From Rhodocollybia butyracea (lineage: Eukaryota; Basidiomycota; Agaricomycetes; Agaricales; Omphalotaceae), in the NCBI GenBank assembly GCA_015501585.1, contig JADNRY010000031.1, positions 1 to 64,000 of the forward strand: 64,000 nt of DNA, written 5' to 3'. The notes under the pieces were generated by a model. That model was not told the DNA's origin. It did not search any database and was given only the letters and a program-made list of their open reading frames with translations. Position numbers and translations under genes: made by a program. This document shows, one piece after another, positions 45,795-57,099 of this stretch. How positions within the stretch are numbered: the first letter of the stretch is position 1; each line of letters opens with the position of its first letter.

Positions 45795-46597
45795 ATGTCT
45801 TCGTTACGCTGGGGAAAGCTCCTTCCTATCCAGCGAACTTATAGTCGGTAAGGAGTATCTTGACATCTCTCCCAGGTCTAATTCCATTTCTTACAGTCCG
45901 AATGCTTCTAAACGCATGAGCTACAGTTCCGACAACTTTGATACTGACACCTTATCTGAACCTCAATCATTCCTTGAAGGCAAAGTCTCCAACAGCAACG
46001 AGAACGAGAAACCATCGACATCTACAAAGAAGAGGAGTGACGGCCTTTATTTTGACGATGATGCCGGTGTTGTGTTCCAAGTGAGTAGCTTTGACTGTTG
46101 TGTGGCCGAAATTGACTTCGGATCTATCCACTCAGGTGGAAACGACGCTCTACCGAGTGCCCCCTTCAGATCTCATAAAGGTGTCACCGGTGTTCCGCGA
46201 TATGTTCAAGATGTCCTCAGCATCGGAGAGCAGAAACGATGATAACCCTATCTTCCTAAAGTCCATCTCCCGGATTGATTGGGAGAGGCTATTGAAAGTG
46301 ATATTGCACAAGTGAGTCGACACCTTTCAATCTTATGTATCTAACCCGTCCTCTACTAAGGTCGTTTCTTGATCCCCCTTTTCGGTTCGAGATGGAAGAG
46401 TGGATCTCTGTGCTCAAACTGAGCACCTTGTGGCGGATGGGTGTTGTTCGAGCTATTGCTATTGAGAAGATTGAACAACTCGACGACCCAGCAAGGAGAA
46501 TTCAGCTTGCTCGTGAATATGGGATATCATCTTATTATCTGCCTGCTCTTGTTCGGTTGGTTATACGTGTAAACCCACTCTCAGCGCAAGATTTTAA

Positions 46598-46641
46598 GTA
46601 CCTGGGTTGCGAATGTGCCGTACCTGGGTTGCGAATGTGCC
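46598..46641 (+). repeat. 22 bp tandem duplication in BTB copy 1
   Basis: Two adjacent copies of a 22 bp unit beginning GTACCTGGGTTGCG. The other three gene copies have one. The length is not a multiple of three, so it breaks the frame. Confidence 0.9.
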
Positions 46642-46689
46642 CTCAACATTGCCTACATTCGGGAAAGGGTTAATCCTTTCTGGAATCAA

Positions 46690-48568
46690 TCCTATATCCT
46701 ATCCTCCTATACTTTAAAAAAGCTTGGTTTAGACGCTGGCTTATTACTAATAGTGACCATGGCAACAATGCCGCGCAGCGGCACCCGCTGTCAATGTCAT
46801 ACCGTGAGCACTGTGCAGCGGTCCGAGTACAATTACAAGAGTGACCGCCCATTGGCCGTTGTGTTGCATTGCTGCCATGCCGCGCAGCTCCTCTCTGGAT
46901 TTAAATTCTAGCGTATATCTTTAATGCAACCAGACAATGGTCATTTTAATACCCACTGTTTACCTCCAACTTACCCACAGGAGGCAACACAAACCGACCA
47001 TTGCAGCTTGATTGCGGCACAATTAAGGCCCTGTTCGGGAACCCGAGTTGCGATGAGTAGGGTTGAGTTGAGTTGGGTAGGGTCAAGTTTTTTGTCACAT
47101 CAGGTGCTTGCCAGTGTTACATCCTAAAACAAGATTAGATTTTCTCATGACGAAGTTTTAAACGGCATCTTCCGGTATTTACTTAGCAAAGCTTTCCTCC
47201 TTGTACTGACATGTTTTTGACACAGAAAAGATGTCTAATAGGCTCTATTATTCATGTCCTCATTATCTGAACTTTTTCTAGCAGAAATATATGAGCTCAC
47301 CAAAGTACTACTGAAGGCTTCAGCGAGCGTTAATCTGGCGCTAATAGCTTAAATTTGCCGCTGATGACAAACAGGTCACTGCATCGTGACATTTTGCAAC
47401 CCTACCCAACTCAACTCAACCCTACTCATCACAACTCGGGTTCCCGAACAGGGCCTAAGTATCGTGTCCAGTGATGGCAGTGATGATGGCAGCATGCCGA
47501 CAGAATGATTGCTACCGATATTTGGATCACTCCGATAGCACTTATGCTCAATGACACCTGTTCAACTTGGATGTTGCTCAGATGAGCCACCGCTCAATCG
47601 TGCTAGGCCTCTCTTTCCAGGTATGGCATTTTTCTCTTCATTGTCATTGACTAATCTTTTTTGTTGTAAGCTGTAATGTACTGAACTCAACAGCCTGTTC
47701 TGTGGGAGGCGAGTCATTTGTTTTCCATGTGTTTGAGCTTACATTGACTGTATTATCAGGCGCTCGCTCCGTCAGTGGACCACAAAATGGTTCAGAATAC
47801 ATACCTGAGGCTCGAGATCTTCTCATATCTTTACCAGGAGAGGGTCAAAGATCAGTATCAGAAGGTCAGTTTCCTTATGTCTGTTCTGTGTTCAGTGACT
47901 GATTGGCATATAGGATTTGCATCCTGCAACACAAAGGAGATGTATGGAGGTTCAGCCATTCAGCACTGGGGCCCTGGCAATGTTTGTCTGTATATTGTAG
48001 GCCAGTTTCCGATGTAGAATTCAGTGTAGTGTTAGATTTTGGAAAGTAGATACAAGTGTTACAAGATATTACTGAGATTGCACAAAGATCTTATCAAGAG
48101 AAGTATTTTGTCTGGACCAGCGGGCAGGCAGGAAACCCAAAGATGTGGCAAGAGTGAGCACAACTGGAGCATAAAGCAAGCGGTGAGCAACTGGATAAAC
48201 ATGTCCAGCTGCTGTACACACAGGTAGTTATTTCACAAGCGGGGGAAGGGAAACACAAATACGGATACCTCAATGGATCTGAATGCAAGAGACACAATCA
48301 CAATCAGGAGCAGAAATGTCAGAAAAGATGATCCCACATTCTGGGCTGATTCTTGGGCTGACTTGATCCTGGACTTGATTCCTTACCTTCAAATTGTGGA
48401 ATTGATATCATACGGTACAGATAGGAGTAGATGGTCCTTATGAAATCCTTAAGCTTAGCACTAATCTGCATGGAAAGCCTACATGCTCTGAGAAAATGTT
48501 CAAGTGAACAAGTTTGATAGTACTAATGCCTGCGTCCCGTGGCTATGCCACGGGTCACTTAAAGCTTG
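46690..48568 (+). mobile_element. Helitron-like element, copy 1 (1879 bp)
   Basis: Inserted between A 46689 and T 48569 with no target duplication; removing it restores the BTB gene sequence. The 5' end starts TCCTATATCC and reaches CTATACTTTAAAAAAG. The 3' end has a hairpin CCCGTGGC-tat-GCCACGGG followed by TCACTTAAAGCTTG. No Rep/helicase frame was seen, so it is non-autonomous. It carries a nested MITE at 47027-47455 and a possible captured coding fragment near 47775-47870 (MVQNTYLRLEIFSYLYQERV). Confidence 0.8.
47027..47455. mobile_element. Tourist-like (PIF/Harbinger) MITE, 429 bp, nested in Helitron copy 1
   Basis: TIRs of about 55 bp begin GGCCCTGTTCGGGAACCC and contain GGGTTGAGTTGAGTTGGG. 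TAA lies directly outside both ends (47024-47026 and 47456-47458). The tip shares CCTGTTCGG with the complete Harbinger element at 18650-21538, so a related transposase may mobilise it. Confidence 0.9.
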
Positions 48569-48718
48569 TATGGGGTTGAAAAATGGACTTATTCGGGGCC
48601 CTTTTTTTCTAAGAGAAAGGCTTACGTGGGGTACGACAAGGAGAATGCTCAGGGACATGTGGAAAAGGAAATACTTATTGTGTTCGAAGATCACAAAGAA
48701 TTTCTTACGTAGATATTG

Positions 48719-49634
48719 TGTCATTATGTCCACCTCAATCAATCACTCCTTAAATCTCTACACCCTTTTCGCGTGTCTGTTGACAATGCAAAGTTACCTA
48801 CCCTATTCCGGAGACAGATGCCCGTGGCACACCTCTCCGCGGGCGCGATGTGTGTAGCACAACACCGGTATACCTACTTACCTACCCGCCCACCCCCTCC
48901 TTCCGCTTATCTAGACCGCCAGTGGGGTGGCCGTGCAAATAATAATTTTCGGAATCACGTCCGGGTGATCGAGTATTTGGCTCGTTTGAGCAAAAGTTTC
49001 CCTTTTTCAATTTGAGCTCCAAAGTGTACACTTATAATATGGTAGTACTGATGCTCTTGTCTGGCTGTCGATACTCTGTCACTCAGCCAGGAAGCAAAAT
49101 TTTATGGATGTACTAATTGGACTGTACCCTTAGATAGTGGTTTACCCCTCTCTTCGAGTTTTTGGAGCTTTTACCAGTTGATTTCTTTCGGCTTGACGTG
49201 ATGGCACCTTACATATATTCCGGCTTGTGCCGAACATTGACACACGCTCGTAGAAGGACAGCATATCACCTCTGGATTGATATAAGTTCATCTTGGCGGT
49301 TCAAGTGTTGTAAGCTACGGCAAGCTTACAAGGAGTTGACTACGGACTGAGAAAATGAATGACCATAAACCCCTCAAACCCGGGCCAACACTCGGCCAAC
49401 ACAAGCCTTGTCTGAGCTTGTCTATCTCTTACAAACACAAATCCTTTGTCTGTGGCAATTTTTGAGAAACCTTCCTCAATGCTTTATAGCTGGGTGGAAA
49501 TATGCAGTGATTTGCGAATGGTTCAAAGTCAGACGTGTGCTCATTGTTTCGTTGACGGTTGAACTTTGATTCCGCGTTCGGCCAGCGCAGGCAGGGATTG
49601 ATTAGGGGCTGTTTCTCAGTCATTTTCAACAATC
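48719..49634. other. Spacer between BTB copies 1 and 2
   Basis: Flanking sequence of the repeat unit. The last 270 bp resemble the promoter regions of the other copies (shared GATTAGGGGCTGTTTCTCAG). No gene was seen. Confidence 0.4.
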
Positions 49635-50655
49635 ATGCCCTCAATAAGCTGGGGAAAGCTCTTTCCTAGCCAGCGAGCTCATATCCGGTAAGTAGTATCC
49701 CAATATTTCTCCCAGGTCTAATGCGATCTATTATAGTCAGAACGCTTCTAAACGCAAGAGCTCCAATTCCAATACCTTATCTGAAAACCAACCTCTTCAA
49801 GTGAAAGTCCACAACAACAACAATAGCGGGGAACACAAAAGGAGTGATGGCCTTTATTTTCTGGATGATGCCGGCGTTGTGTATCGAGTGAGTTGCTTTA
49901 CTACGGCGACTGTTATTTGACTGAACTTTACTTATTGTCAGGTAGAAACGACTCTCTACCGAATACCCCCTTCAGATCTTACAAGAGTTTCACCGGTTTT
50001 CCACGATATGTTTGAGATGCCTTCCGGCAGCGAAGTATCAGAGGGCAGGGGCGATGATAGGCCTATTTTCCTAGAATCCATCACCCGGATTGATTGGGAG
50101 CGGCTTTTGAAAGTGATATCGCACAAGTGAGCTAACGACTTTCAATCCTATATATCACTGTATCATTGTATCTAACACGTTTTCTACTAACTTCAGGTCG
50201 TATCTTGATCCTCCCCTTCAGTTCGACATGGATGAGTGGATCTCTGTACTTAAACTGAGCCTCTGTGGCAAATGGATGTTGTTCGAGCTACCGCTATCGA
50301 GAAGATTGAGGAATTCAATGACCCAGCGAGGAAAATTCACGTAGCTCGTGAATATGGTATACCATCTTATTCTCTGCTGGCTCTTATTCACTTGGTCATA
50401 CGTGTAAAACCGCTCTCAGCCCAAGATTCGAAGTACTTGGGTCTCGAATGTGCCTTCAACATCGCCTCCATTCGGGAGAGGGTTAATTTTACTTGGCATG
50501 AATACCAGAACACTGACAGTAATTATAACTCGTCGTTTTTCCTTCAGAGACGGGGTTCGGATACTTACGTGGGGGGCAACGAGAAGGAGGCTTACGAACT
50601 TGTGCAAAAGGAAATATTTTCTGTGTTCGAAGATCATGAAGGGTTTCTTACGTGA
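49635..50655 (+). pseudogene. BTB/POZ-type gene, copy 2, with one frameshift
   Basis: Same exon structure as copy 1: MPSISWGKLFP, second exon from QNASKRKSS, third exon VETTLYRIPPSDLTRVSPVF, fourth exon SYLDPPLQF. In the conserved LKLSTLW segment (about 50258-50268) one base is missing relative to copies 3 and 4 and neighbouring bases differ, so the frame is lost. It resumes as MDVVRATAIEKIEEF and ends GFLT at 50655. Of the four copies it is closest to intact; a sequencing error is possible, although this site is not a homopolymer. Confidence 0.8.
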
Positions 50656-51770
50656 TATTGTAAAAATTGTCATGTCCTCGTCAATCAAATGCTCCTCAAA
50701 TCCCACTCCCTTTTTGTGTGTGTTGACAGTGCAAGCTATCTACTATACTTCAGAGACAGATGCCCGTGGCACACATCTCGGGCGTGACGTGTATACCTAC
50801 CTGCCTATCTCCCATCTCCTTCCACTTATCCAGAAGGTGGCCGTGCAGATGGTTTTTGATAGTAGGGAGAGATGGTGGTGGTTGTCACTACACACTGCGT
50901 CGGGCTACTTGGCATAGACGTAGCGTCTGAGCAGAACTTTACTTCAATTTGGGCCCCAAAGTGTACAGTTATAATAATATGGTAATATTTATCGATGCTT
51001 TGCCATTGCCAGCATTCAGCCAGCGGCATCAGGGAATTTGAGAAAAATGGGATCTTCTATTTTGAGTTTTTTACACTAGATTTTCTTCGGTCTGCGCAAC
51101 AACCGTCCTTATCTTTGCCCTAGTAATGCCTTCTTGGGCCGGCATTACCAAACGCTAATAGTAGAAGGATGGGTTACACACGCTCTGGTAGTAAGTATCT
51201 AGTTTTCTTTATTGCAAGTTATGGAATCACAGTTATATGAGTATTACGGTCATTTACCGTACTGACCAGATTCAGACTAAGTACGTGTGCCTGGATAGAT
51301 TCTGCCCTCTCCAAGCCCTCTCGGTAAAAAAAAATACGGAGTTTCGACCGCTACAAGCCTAACTCACCCTACAAACGTCCTTGTTCTATCACAGCCTCTC
51401 GCTTGCCTCATTTTCACCTGTCGTGGACGAAGCAAGCTTTGCCATTGTCTGAGTTACGCAGTAGGGAGTTCAGGAAAGTCTCACTAGGGAACATGGACTA
51501 GACAAATCTCTTGCCTCTATTCCATGCGTTTAGATAGATTCCTTTTTCGTGGAGATTATTTGCAAACACATAACCACCTTCGCCCTTCATGACTCATCTC
51601 TCCATCCGGCGGTGGTGGTGTAACTGACGTGGGGATTGAGATTGTCAGACCATCATCCCATTGTCATTCGCCTGAACACTCGCTCGTTGAACTTTGATCC
51701 CGCGCTCTGCCGGCCTGGCTCAAAATATAACTATAGGGGCTGTTCTGCGGTGTCATTTTCAGTACTAGCC
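50656..51770. other. Spacer between BTB copies 2 and 3
   Basis: Repeat-unit flank; 51390-51770 resembles 45290-45790. No gene was seen. Confidence 0.4.
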
Positions 51771-51998
51771 ATGTATTCACGCTGAGGAAAGCTCCTTCCT
51801 AACCAGCGAGCATGAAATCGGTAAGGAGTATCTCCATATTCTTCAGGGGTCCAGGTCTCATGCCACTTGTTGTAGTCAGAATGCTTCTAAAGACAATTCC
51901 GAATTTGATACTGAAACCTTATCTGAATCTCAACCATTTGCTGAAGATAAAGTCTGCAACAAAGAGAGCGAGAAACCATTGACATCTCCAAAGGCTGA

Positions 51999-52711
51999 CA
52001 CTGCGCCAGCGTCAAAAAATATTGGGCGAAATTATTTCCGAAATTATTGCTGTAATTGCTTACCTTTTTCGATCAAAATTTCACCTGTAAATCTTTGATA
52101 ATTTCGGCTGAGAAATTATACTGTAATTGATTGTCTTTTTCGATATGAATTTCGCTGGTAATCTGTTATCTATTTCGTCCGAAAAAGACAATGAAATTGC
52201 TTATCTATTTCATTAAAAATTTCGCTCCAAATTTTTACAAGGTAATAACTGGCCAAGAAATTGAATTGGGAGGTTCGGTCATGTGATGCATCTGATAAGA
52301 TTTCCTGTCTTTGAACGCGACCAAAACGCGACTTATGGGATACTGTATATGAATGGCTGCACTAGTCACCACCAGACAATAAATTGCTCCAGTTCTGCCC
52401 TCATATCCGCCTAAAGTGTTGTCAGATGCATCACATGACCAAGCTTCCCAGTTCTTGGCCAGTTATTACCTTGTAAAAATTTCGAGCGAAATTCTTAATT
52501 AATCACGAGCGAAATAGATAAGTAATCTCATTGTCTTTTTCGAGCGATATATATAGCAAAATTCCAAAAGAAAAAGGTAATCAATTACAATGTATTTTTC
52601 GTACGAAATAGAAGACACTTTTCCATTGTAATTTGTATTGAAAAAGGTAAGTAATTACAACAATAATTTCAGCAATAATTTCGCCCGATATTTTTTGACG
52701 CTGGCGTAGTG
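51999..52711. mobile_element. CACTA-type MITE A (713 bp)
   Basis: Ends CACTGCGCCAGCGTC and GACGCTGGCGTAGTG are inverted; the inverted similarity extends far inward. TGA is duplicated outside both ends (51996-51998 and 52712-52714). CACT tips plus a 3 bp duplication point to the CACTA/EnSpm superfamily. The arms carry many repeated TTTCG..GAAAT words, like subterminal transposase sites. No coding frame. Confidence 0.88.
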
Positions 52712-53289
52712 TGAGTGATGGCCTTTATCTTCTCGATGATGCCAGTCACTGCGGCAGCGTCAAAAAATACCGGGCGAAATTATTGCCGAAATTATTGCTG
52801 TAATTGCTTACCTTTTTCAATAGAGATTTCGCGTGTAAATCTTTGATAATTTCGGCTGAAAAATATACTGTAATTGATTATGTTTTTCAATCCGAATTTC
52901 ACCAGTAATCTGTTATCTATTTCGTCCGAAAAAGATAATGAAATTCCTTATCTATTTCATTAAAAATTTTGCTCGAAATTATTACAAGGTAATAACTGGC
53001 CAAGAACTGGGAGGCTCGGTCATGTGATGCATCTGACAATACTTTAGGCGAATGTGAGAGCAGAACTGGACAGAGTTGTAGCAATTTTATGTCTGGGTGT
53101 GACTAGTGCAGCCATGCATGTACAGGATCCCATAAGTCGCGTTCAAAGACAGGAAATCTTGTCAGATGCATCACATGACCGAGCCTCCCAGTTCTTGGCC
53201 AGTTATTACCTTGTAATAATTTCGAGCGAAATTTTTAATGAAATAGATAAGGAATTTCATTATCTTTTTCGGACGAAATAGATAACAGA

Positions 53290-54855
53290 TCCTTTACTTT
53301 AAAAAAGGACGGGGCGCCTATGTGGCGTCTATTCCTTATTACTAATAATGACTAATCAACGGTTGCCGCGTAGCGGCGCAACATTGTCAACGGTTACCGT
53401 TATCCGCGCGGCATAAATTTAAAATAGTGACATAATTATTGATTATTGTCGGCGCGTACGGTTGCGTTGCGGTCACGGCCATACAGCGTAAAGTCTCCAA
53501 AATTAGCTCTTTACAGAGGCCATCAGCAAAACATGGGTGAGCTGGCGCCGTTGTCAGGCACTATACAACCGTTTCCAGCGGCTCCCAGCGGCCCCCAGTG
53601 CTGTACAGTGCCAGAAAGCAAATTCCCGTGCACCCACGTTTTGCTGATGGATACATTGCAGTATACAGTATGACTTCCAGCCTCCAGGACCTGGCATATA
53701 GTATATACTGACAAATGAAACATGGCTATAAAAGTGTTTTTATCATTACAGCAAAGGTTATGGTAGTACAGATCCTGGAGTTCATGTCTGGGGGGTGCTC
53801 TGCCATGTGTGTGCAGAAGAAAGGAGAGAACAGAACAGTGTCTTCAGATATGGCACAAGACCACTGTGACCACTATTCCAGTCAGATTCAACCAGTATTA
53901 GGCAGTTAGCTAATAGCACCACATGTTGTTGAAGGCAAAGGCTTAATGCCAAGGAGTCCCGCCCCACGCCATTTGCCTCCGAAGGGCATGGGATGTGTTT
54001 CGTTACAGAATAAGTTTATCCTCAAAGGGGGCCGGTAGTTTTTCCTTTCCTTTATTATTTATCCTTACCTATTCGATTATCCGAGTGCCTAGGTTTGACT
54101 TGGAAGTTTCAAGCTATTACTTATATACAGGACACGTTCTCCTTTTATCCCTCAGTCATTTGTACAGTGTACACTTCTGAGGGTAAGTCTGTTTATTTAT
54201 ATACCTGTTTATTTAGTACTTACACTTATTAATTTTACAGGTAAATATCTACACCAATACGAGTTGTTTGTACAGTGTACACTTCTGAGGATCATACTTA
54301 TTAGTTCTACACATGCATTGGCATGACTGAGCAGTGAGGAGCAGGGAGATCTTGGGGAGAATTGGAAGGGTATAAGAAGAGATCATCCAGATGCAACTGG
54401 CAAATTTCCTTTGCTTACTTGGATGTCAATTGTACTGCATAGTTGCTGGATGTGTTTGTGCCTTTCTGCAATCAAAATGACTCTGTGGAACAGCCCGAGC
54501 ATCCAATCAGAAGTCAATGCATCTGAGCCTCACATGTACACATGACACTAGGATATATGCTAATACCACTGCATGTATCTGTCTTGAGCGTTGCCATATA
54601 ATAATTAATTTGTATGATCTGTTATCCCCAACTTAGTACCGCTCCGGCTCCTGACTTCAAGGTCCCAAGAGAAAAACTCAGAACTTGAGCAGTTGTAGTA
54701 CTAGGTACATTTGTAGTAGGTTGGAGAGGCCGGGCTATGTACAAGAGATGTACTAAGGCCTCCATCTTTCCCTTATTATTACTACTGACAAATATCTGAG
54801 GTTTAATGCCAAATCGAGTCTGTTCCCGTGGCTTGCCACGGGTCTCTTAAGCTTG
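53290..54855 (+). mobile_element. Helitron-like element, copy 2 (1566 bp), nested in MITE B
   Basis: Inserted between A 53289 and T 54856. The mirrored arm of MITE B gives the empty site AACAGATTACTGG, so no duplication was made. The 5' end is TCCTTTACTTTAAAAAAGG. The 3' end has hairpin CCCGTGGC-tt-GCCACGGG then TCTCTTAAGCTTG. The first 150 bp resemble copy 1 (TTATTACTAATAATGAC, GTTGCCGCGTAGCGGC). No Rep/helicase was seen. It carries a small MITE at 53521-53649. Confidence 0.82.
53521..53649 (+). mobile_element. Small MITE, copy 2 (129 bp)
   Basis: Terminal inverted repeats CATCAGCAAAACATGGGTG and CACCCACGTTTTGCTGATG; the centre is GC-rich (GGCCCCCAGTGCTGTACAG). It matches 30258-30367 in inverted orientation. 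Nested inside Helitron copy 2. Confidence 0.82.
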
Positions 54856-55796
54856 TTACTGGTGAAATTCGGATTGAAAAACATAATCAATTACAGTATA
54901 TTTTTCAGCCGAAATTATCAAAGATTTACACGCGAAATCTCTATCGAAAAAGGTAAGCAATTACAACAATAATTTCGGCAATAATTTCGCCCGATATTTT
55001 TTGACGCTGGCGTAGTGAGTGTTGTGTTCCAAGTGAGTCGCTTGCTTTGGTTGTTGTGTGACTGAACTCGACATCTTTGTTGCTCAGGTAGAGACGGTAC
55101 TCTACCGAGTACCCCCTTCAGATCTGACAAAGGTCTCACCGGTTTTTCGAGATATGTTGGAGACGCCCTCCGGCAGCGAAGCATCGGAGGGCAGGAGCGA
55201 TAATAGGCCTATTTTCCTAGAGTCCATCACCCGGATTGATTGGGAGCGGCTCTTGAAAGTGATATTTCACAAGTGAGCCAACACCTTGCCATCTTCCATG
55301 TCTAAAACATTTTCTACTAAGGTCATACCTTGATCCTCCTCTTCAGTTCAACCTGGACGAGTGGATCTCTGTGCTCAAACTGAGCACCCTGTGGAAAATG
55401 GATGTTGTTCGAGCTACCGCCATCAAGAGTATTGAAGAATTCGACGACCCAGCGAGGAGAATTCACGTGGCTCGTGAATATGGGATACTACCATCTTATT
55501 ATCTGCCGGCTCTTACTCAGTTGGTGATGCGTCCAAACCCACTCTCAGTCCAAGATTTGGGGTACCTGGGTCCCGAATGTGGTCTCAACATTGCCTCCAT
55601 TCGAGAAAGGATGAATCCTACCCGAGGCCAGAGCTTTGAGAGAGATATTTTTGTTGAGAGAAAGTCTGCATATGGTCAATTTGAGGGGGAGGAGTATCGC
55701 AAATGTGTGCACAAGGAAATATTTCCTGTGTTCAAAGATCATAAAGAGTTTCTTGGGTGGATTACTATTATTGAAGTTCGTACAAATAAATTTTGA

Positions 55797-56470
55797 GATC
55801 TTGGTCGTTTTCTTGGTCATTATATCCACGTCAACCGTACCCTTCCTGAATCGGCTCACCCAGAATGCCAGTGACCGTGCAATATTGTAGACAGCAAGCC
55901 CACAAATTAATTTGGCCATCATTGCTTTGGATAGGGAGAGGGGCCACTGGTTACGTCCAATCGACATACTACTACTTGTACTGAAACGTGTCGTTTGTGC
56001 GGGATGTACGTTACACCTGCAATATGCTGGTACTTATACTCTTGTCCTGTTGATGTCCTGCTACTGGGAGCCAGCGGCACCAAGGAAATAGGACCTGGAT
56101 TGATTTATGTTAGTTGGGATGTACCTTGGATAGTTCGCCCCCAGGTCTCTTCATTTTCGATTTTTTCCAAATTGTCTTGGGTTTTCCTTTGGATTTCTTT
56201 CGCATTGATTAAGCACCACTGTTCGACCTTCTCAAATTCTTTTACTACCTACAGTGCCCTGTGAGCGCATCCGAGCTCACCACAAGTGACTGGCAGCTGT
56301 GACGATATCAAGGCGTTCGAGACTAAGTAAAACAAATGAATTCATAGCTGTAATGAGTCTTGTTGCTTTTTGTGGTCCATTTCATCTCTTCCACTCTTAA
56401 GTTCTGATACAACTTGGTCCATTCCTGTTGATTAATCGGCTTGTTAATCAATCTAGAAGGGTTATCGAGT
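55797..56470. other. Spacer after BTB copy 3
   Basis: No gene was seen; it includes flank sequence shared with 58500-59200, such as the GTTCGCCCCCAGG.CTCT words. Confidence 0.4.
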
Positions 56471-56736
56471 TGTTAATGTCACAGTTGGTGGAGCCGTCAT
56501 GTAAGCACGCTACACGCGCACGTGAAGTTACGACACGTCTTCTACTCACAGTAACTTAGTAGGCTCTATATTATTATAAGTAACGTACTACTACATAGAT
56601 TATCTTCTCTTTCTCGCTCTCAAATATACGAATCCTCGAGCCCGTTTTCTCCTCGAGTCTCCAACTCTAGTAAGTCTCTGCCTCAACTCTTATTTAGTGT
56701 TACTCGTTGGTGTTGCTCGCCGTAGGCGAGCTTCCA
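56471..56736 (+). repeat. Possible solo LTR (266 bp)
   Basis: TGTTAATGTC at the left and GCTTCCA at the right give TG...CA tips. An inner TATA-like ctatattattataag and a TC-rich leader look like an LTR promoter. The right end abuts a tRNA-Thr fragment at CGTCACTAGTA. No matching target duplication was found, so the call is tentative. Confidence 0.35.
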
Positions 56737-56780
56737 CGTCACTAGTATAAGGCATTGGGCTTCCACCTACTTAGAAGGAA
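56737..56780 (+). pseudogene. tRNA-Thr fragment
   Basis: CGTCACTAGTATAAGGCATTG continues to CTTAGAAGGA as in the gene at 59288, but the 5' half and the T arm are missing. Confidence 0.7.
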
Positions 56781-57099
56781 TCTTACTGGTGCTGAATATG
56801 ATGCGAGTTTTTTCCAGGTATTTTTCTTCTTCTGAAAAGACAAGCTCCGTGAGTTCGAGATCGGCCTGAGGCAGTCCCCTCTAACCTAGAGGTTGACGGC
56901 TTAAGCGAGGAACTGTAACCACCTTCGTCCTTCACAAATCCTCTCTCCATCCGGCGGTGGTGGTATAACTGACGCGGGGATTGAGATCATCTGATGTTGC
57001 TGAGTCGGTAAGCATTGAACTTTGATTCCGCGGATCGGCCGGCCTCGTTCGAAGGAATTAATTAGGGGCTGTTTCGCAGTGTCATTTTCAGTACTAACC
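56781..57099. other. Promoter region of BTB copy 4
   Basis: From about 56910 it resembles 51580-51770 upstream of copy 3 (TCCATCCGGCGGTGGTGGT, TTAGGGGCTGTTTCGCAG). Confidence 0.45.

Larger units (their letters stand above)
45795..48718 (+). pseudogene. BTB/POZ-type gene, copy 1, split by a Helitron-like element
   Basis: Exons 45795-45847, 45897-46080, 46136-46311 and 46361 onward, each with good splice sites shared by copies 2-4. MSSLRWGKLLP opens the protein. The BTB-like core is VETTLYRVPPSDLIKVSPVF then FRDMF, followed by RIDWERLLKVI and EEWISVLKLSTLW with helices to the end. A 22 bp tandem duplication (46598-46619 and 46620-46641) shifts the frame. At 46689 an insertion of 1879 bp begins; the gene resumes at 48569 (YGVEKWTYSG) and ends FEDHKEFLT at TAG 48716. 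Such BTB proteins of mushrooms are multi-copy and of unknown role. Confidence 0.85.
52747..55017. mobile_element. CACTA-type MITE B (about 705 bp without its nested Helitron-like element)
   Basis: Same family as MITE A: starts CACTGCGGCAGCGTC and ends GACGCTGGCGTAGTG. AGT is duplicated outside (52744-52746 and 55018-55020). Removing it and one AGT restores the BTB exon as seen in copy 4. The arm is interrupted at 53289/54856 by a Helitron-like insertion. Confidence 0.9.
51771..55796 (+). pseudogene. BTB/POZ-type gene, copy 3, with a nonsense codon and nested transposons
   Basis: The first exon reads MYSR then TGA (51783-51785) where the other copies have Trp. Exon 2 holds two CACTA-type MITEs (51999-52711 and 52747-55017), the second itself containing a Helitron-like element. 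The remaining exons are well preserved: VETVLYRVPPSDLTKVSPVF, RIDWERLLKVI, DEWISVLKLSTLWKMDVVRA, ending WITIIEVRTNKF at 55796, slightly longer than the other copies. The insertions add about 3 kb to an exon of roughly 150 bp, so no product is expected. Confidence 0.88.

Noticed and set aside
51999..55017. CRISPR-like or satellite array suggested by repeated AT-rich words
   Set aside because: The words belong to inverted-repeat MITE arms with clear ends and target duplications; spacing is irregular and the genome is eukaryotic.
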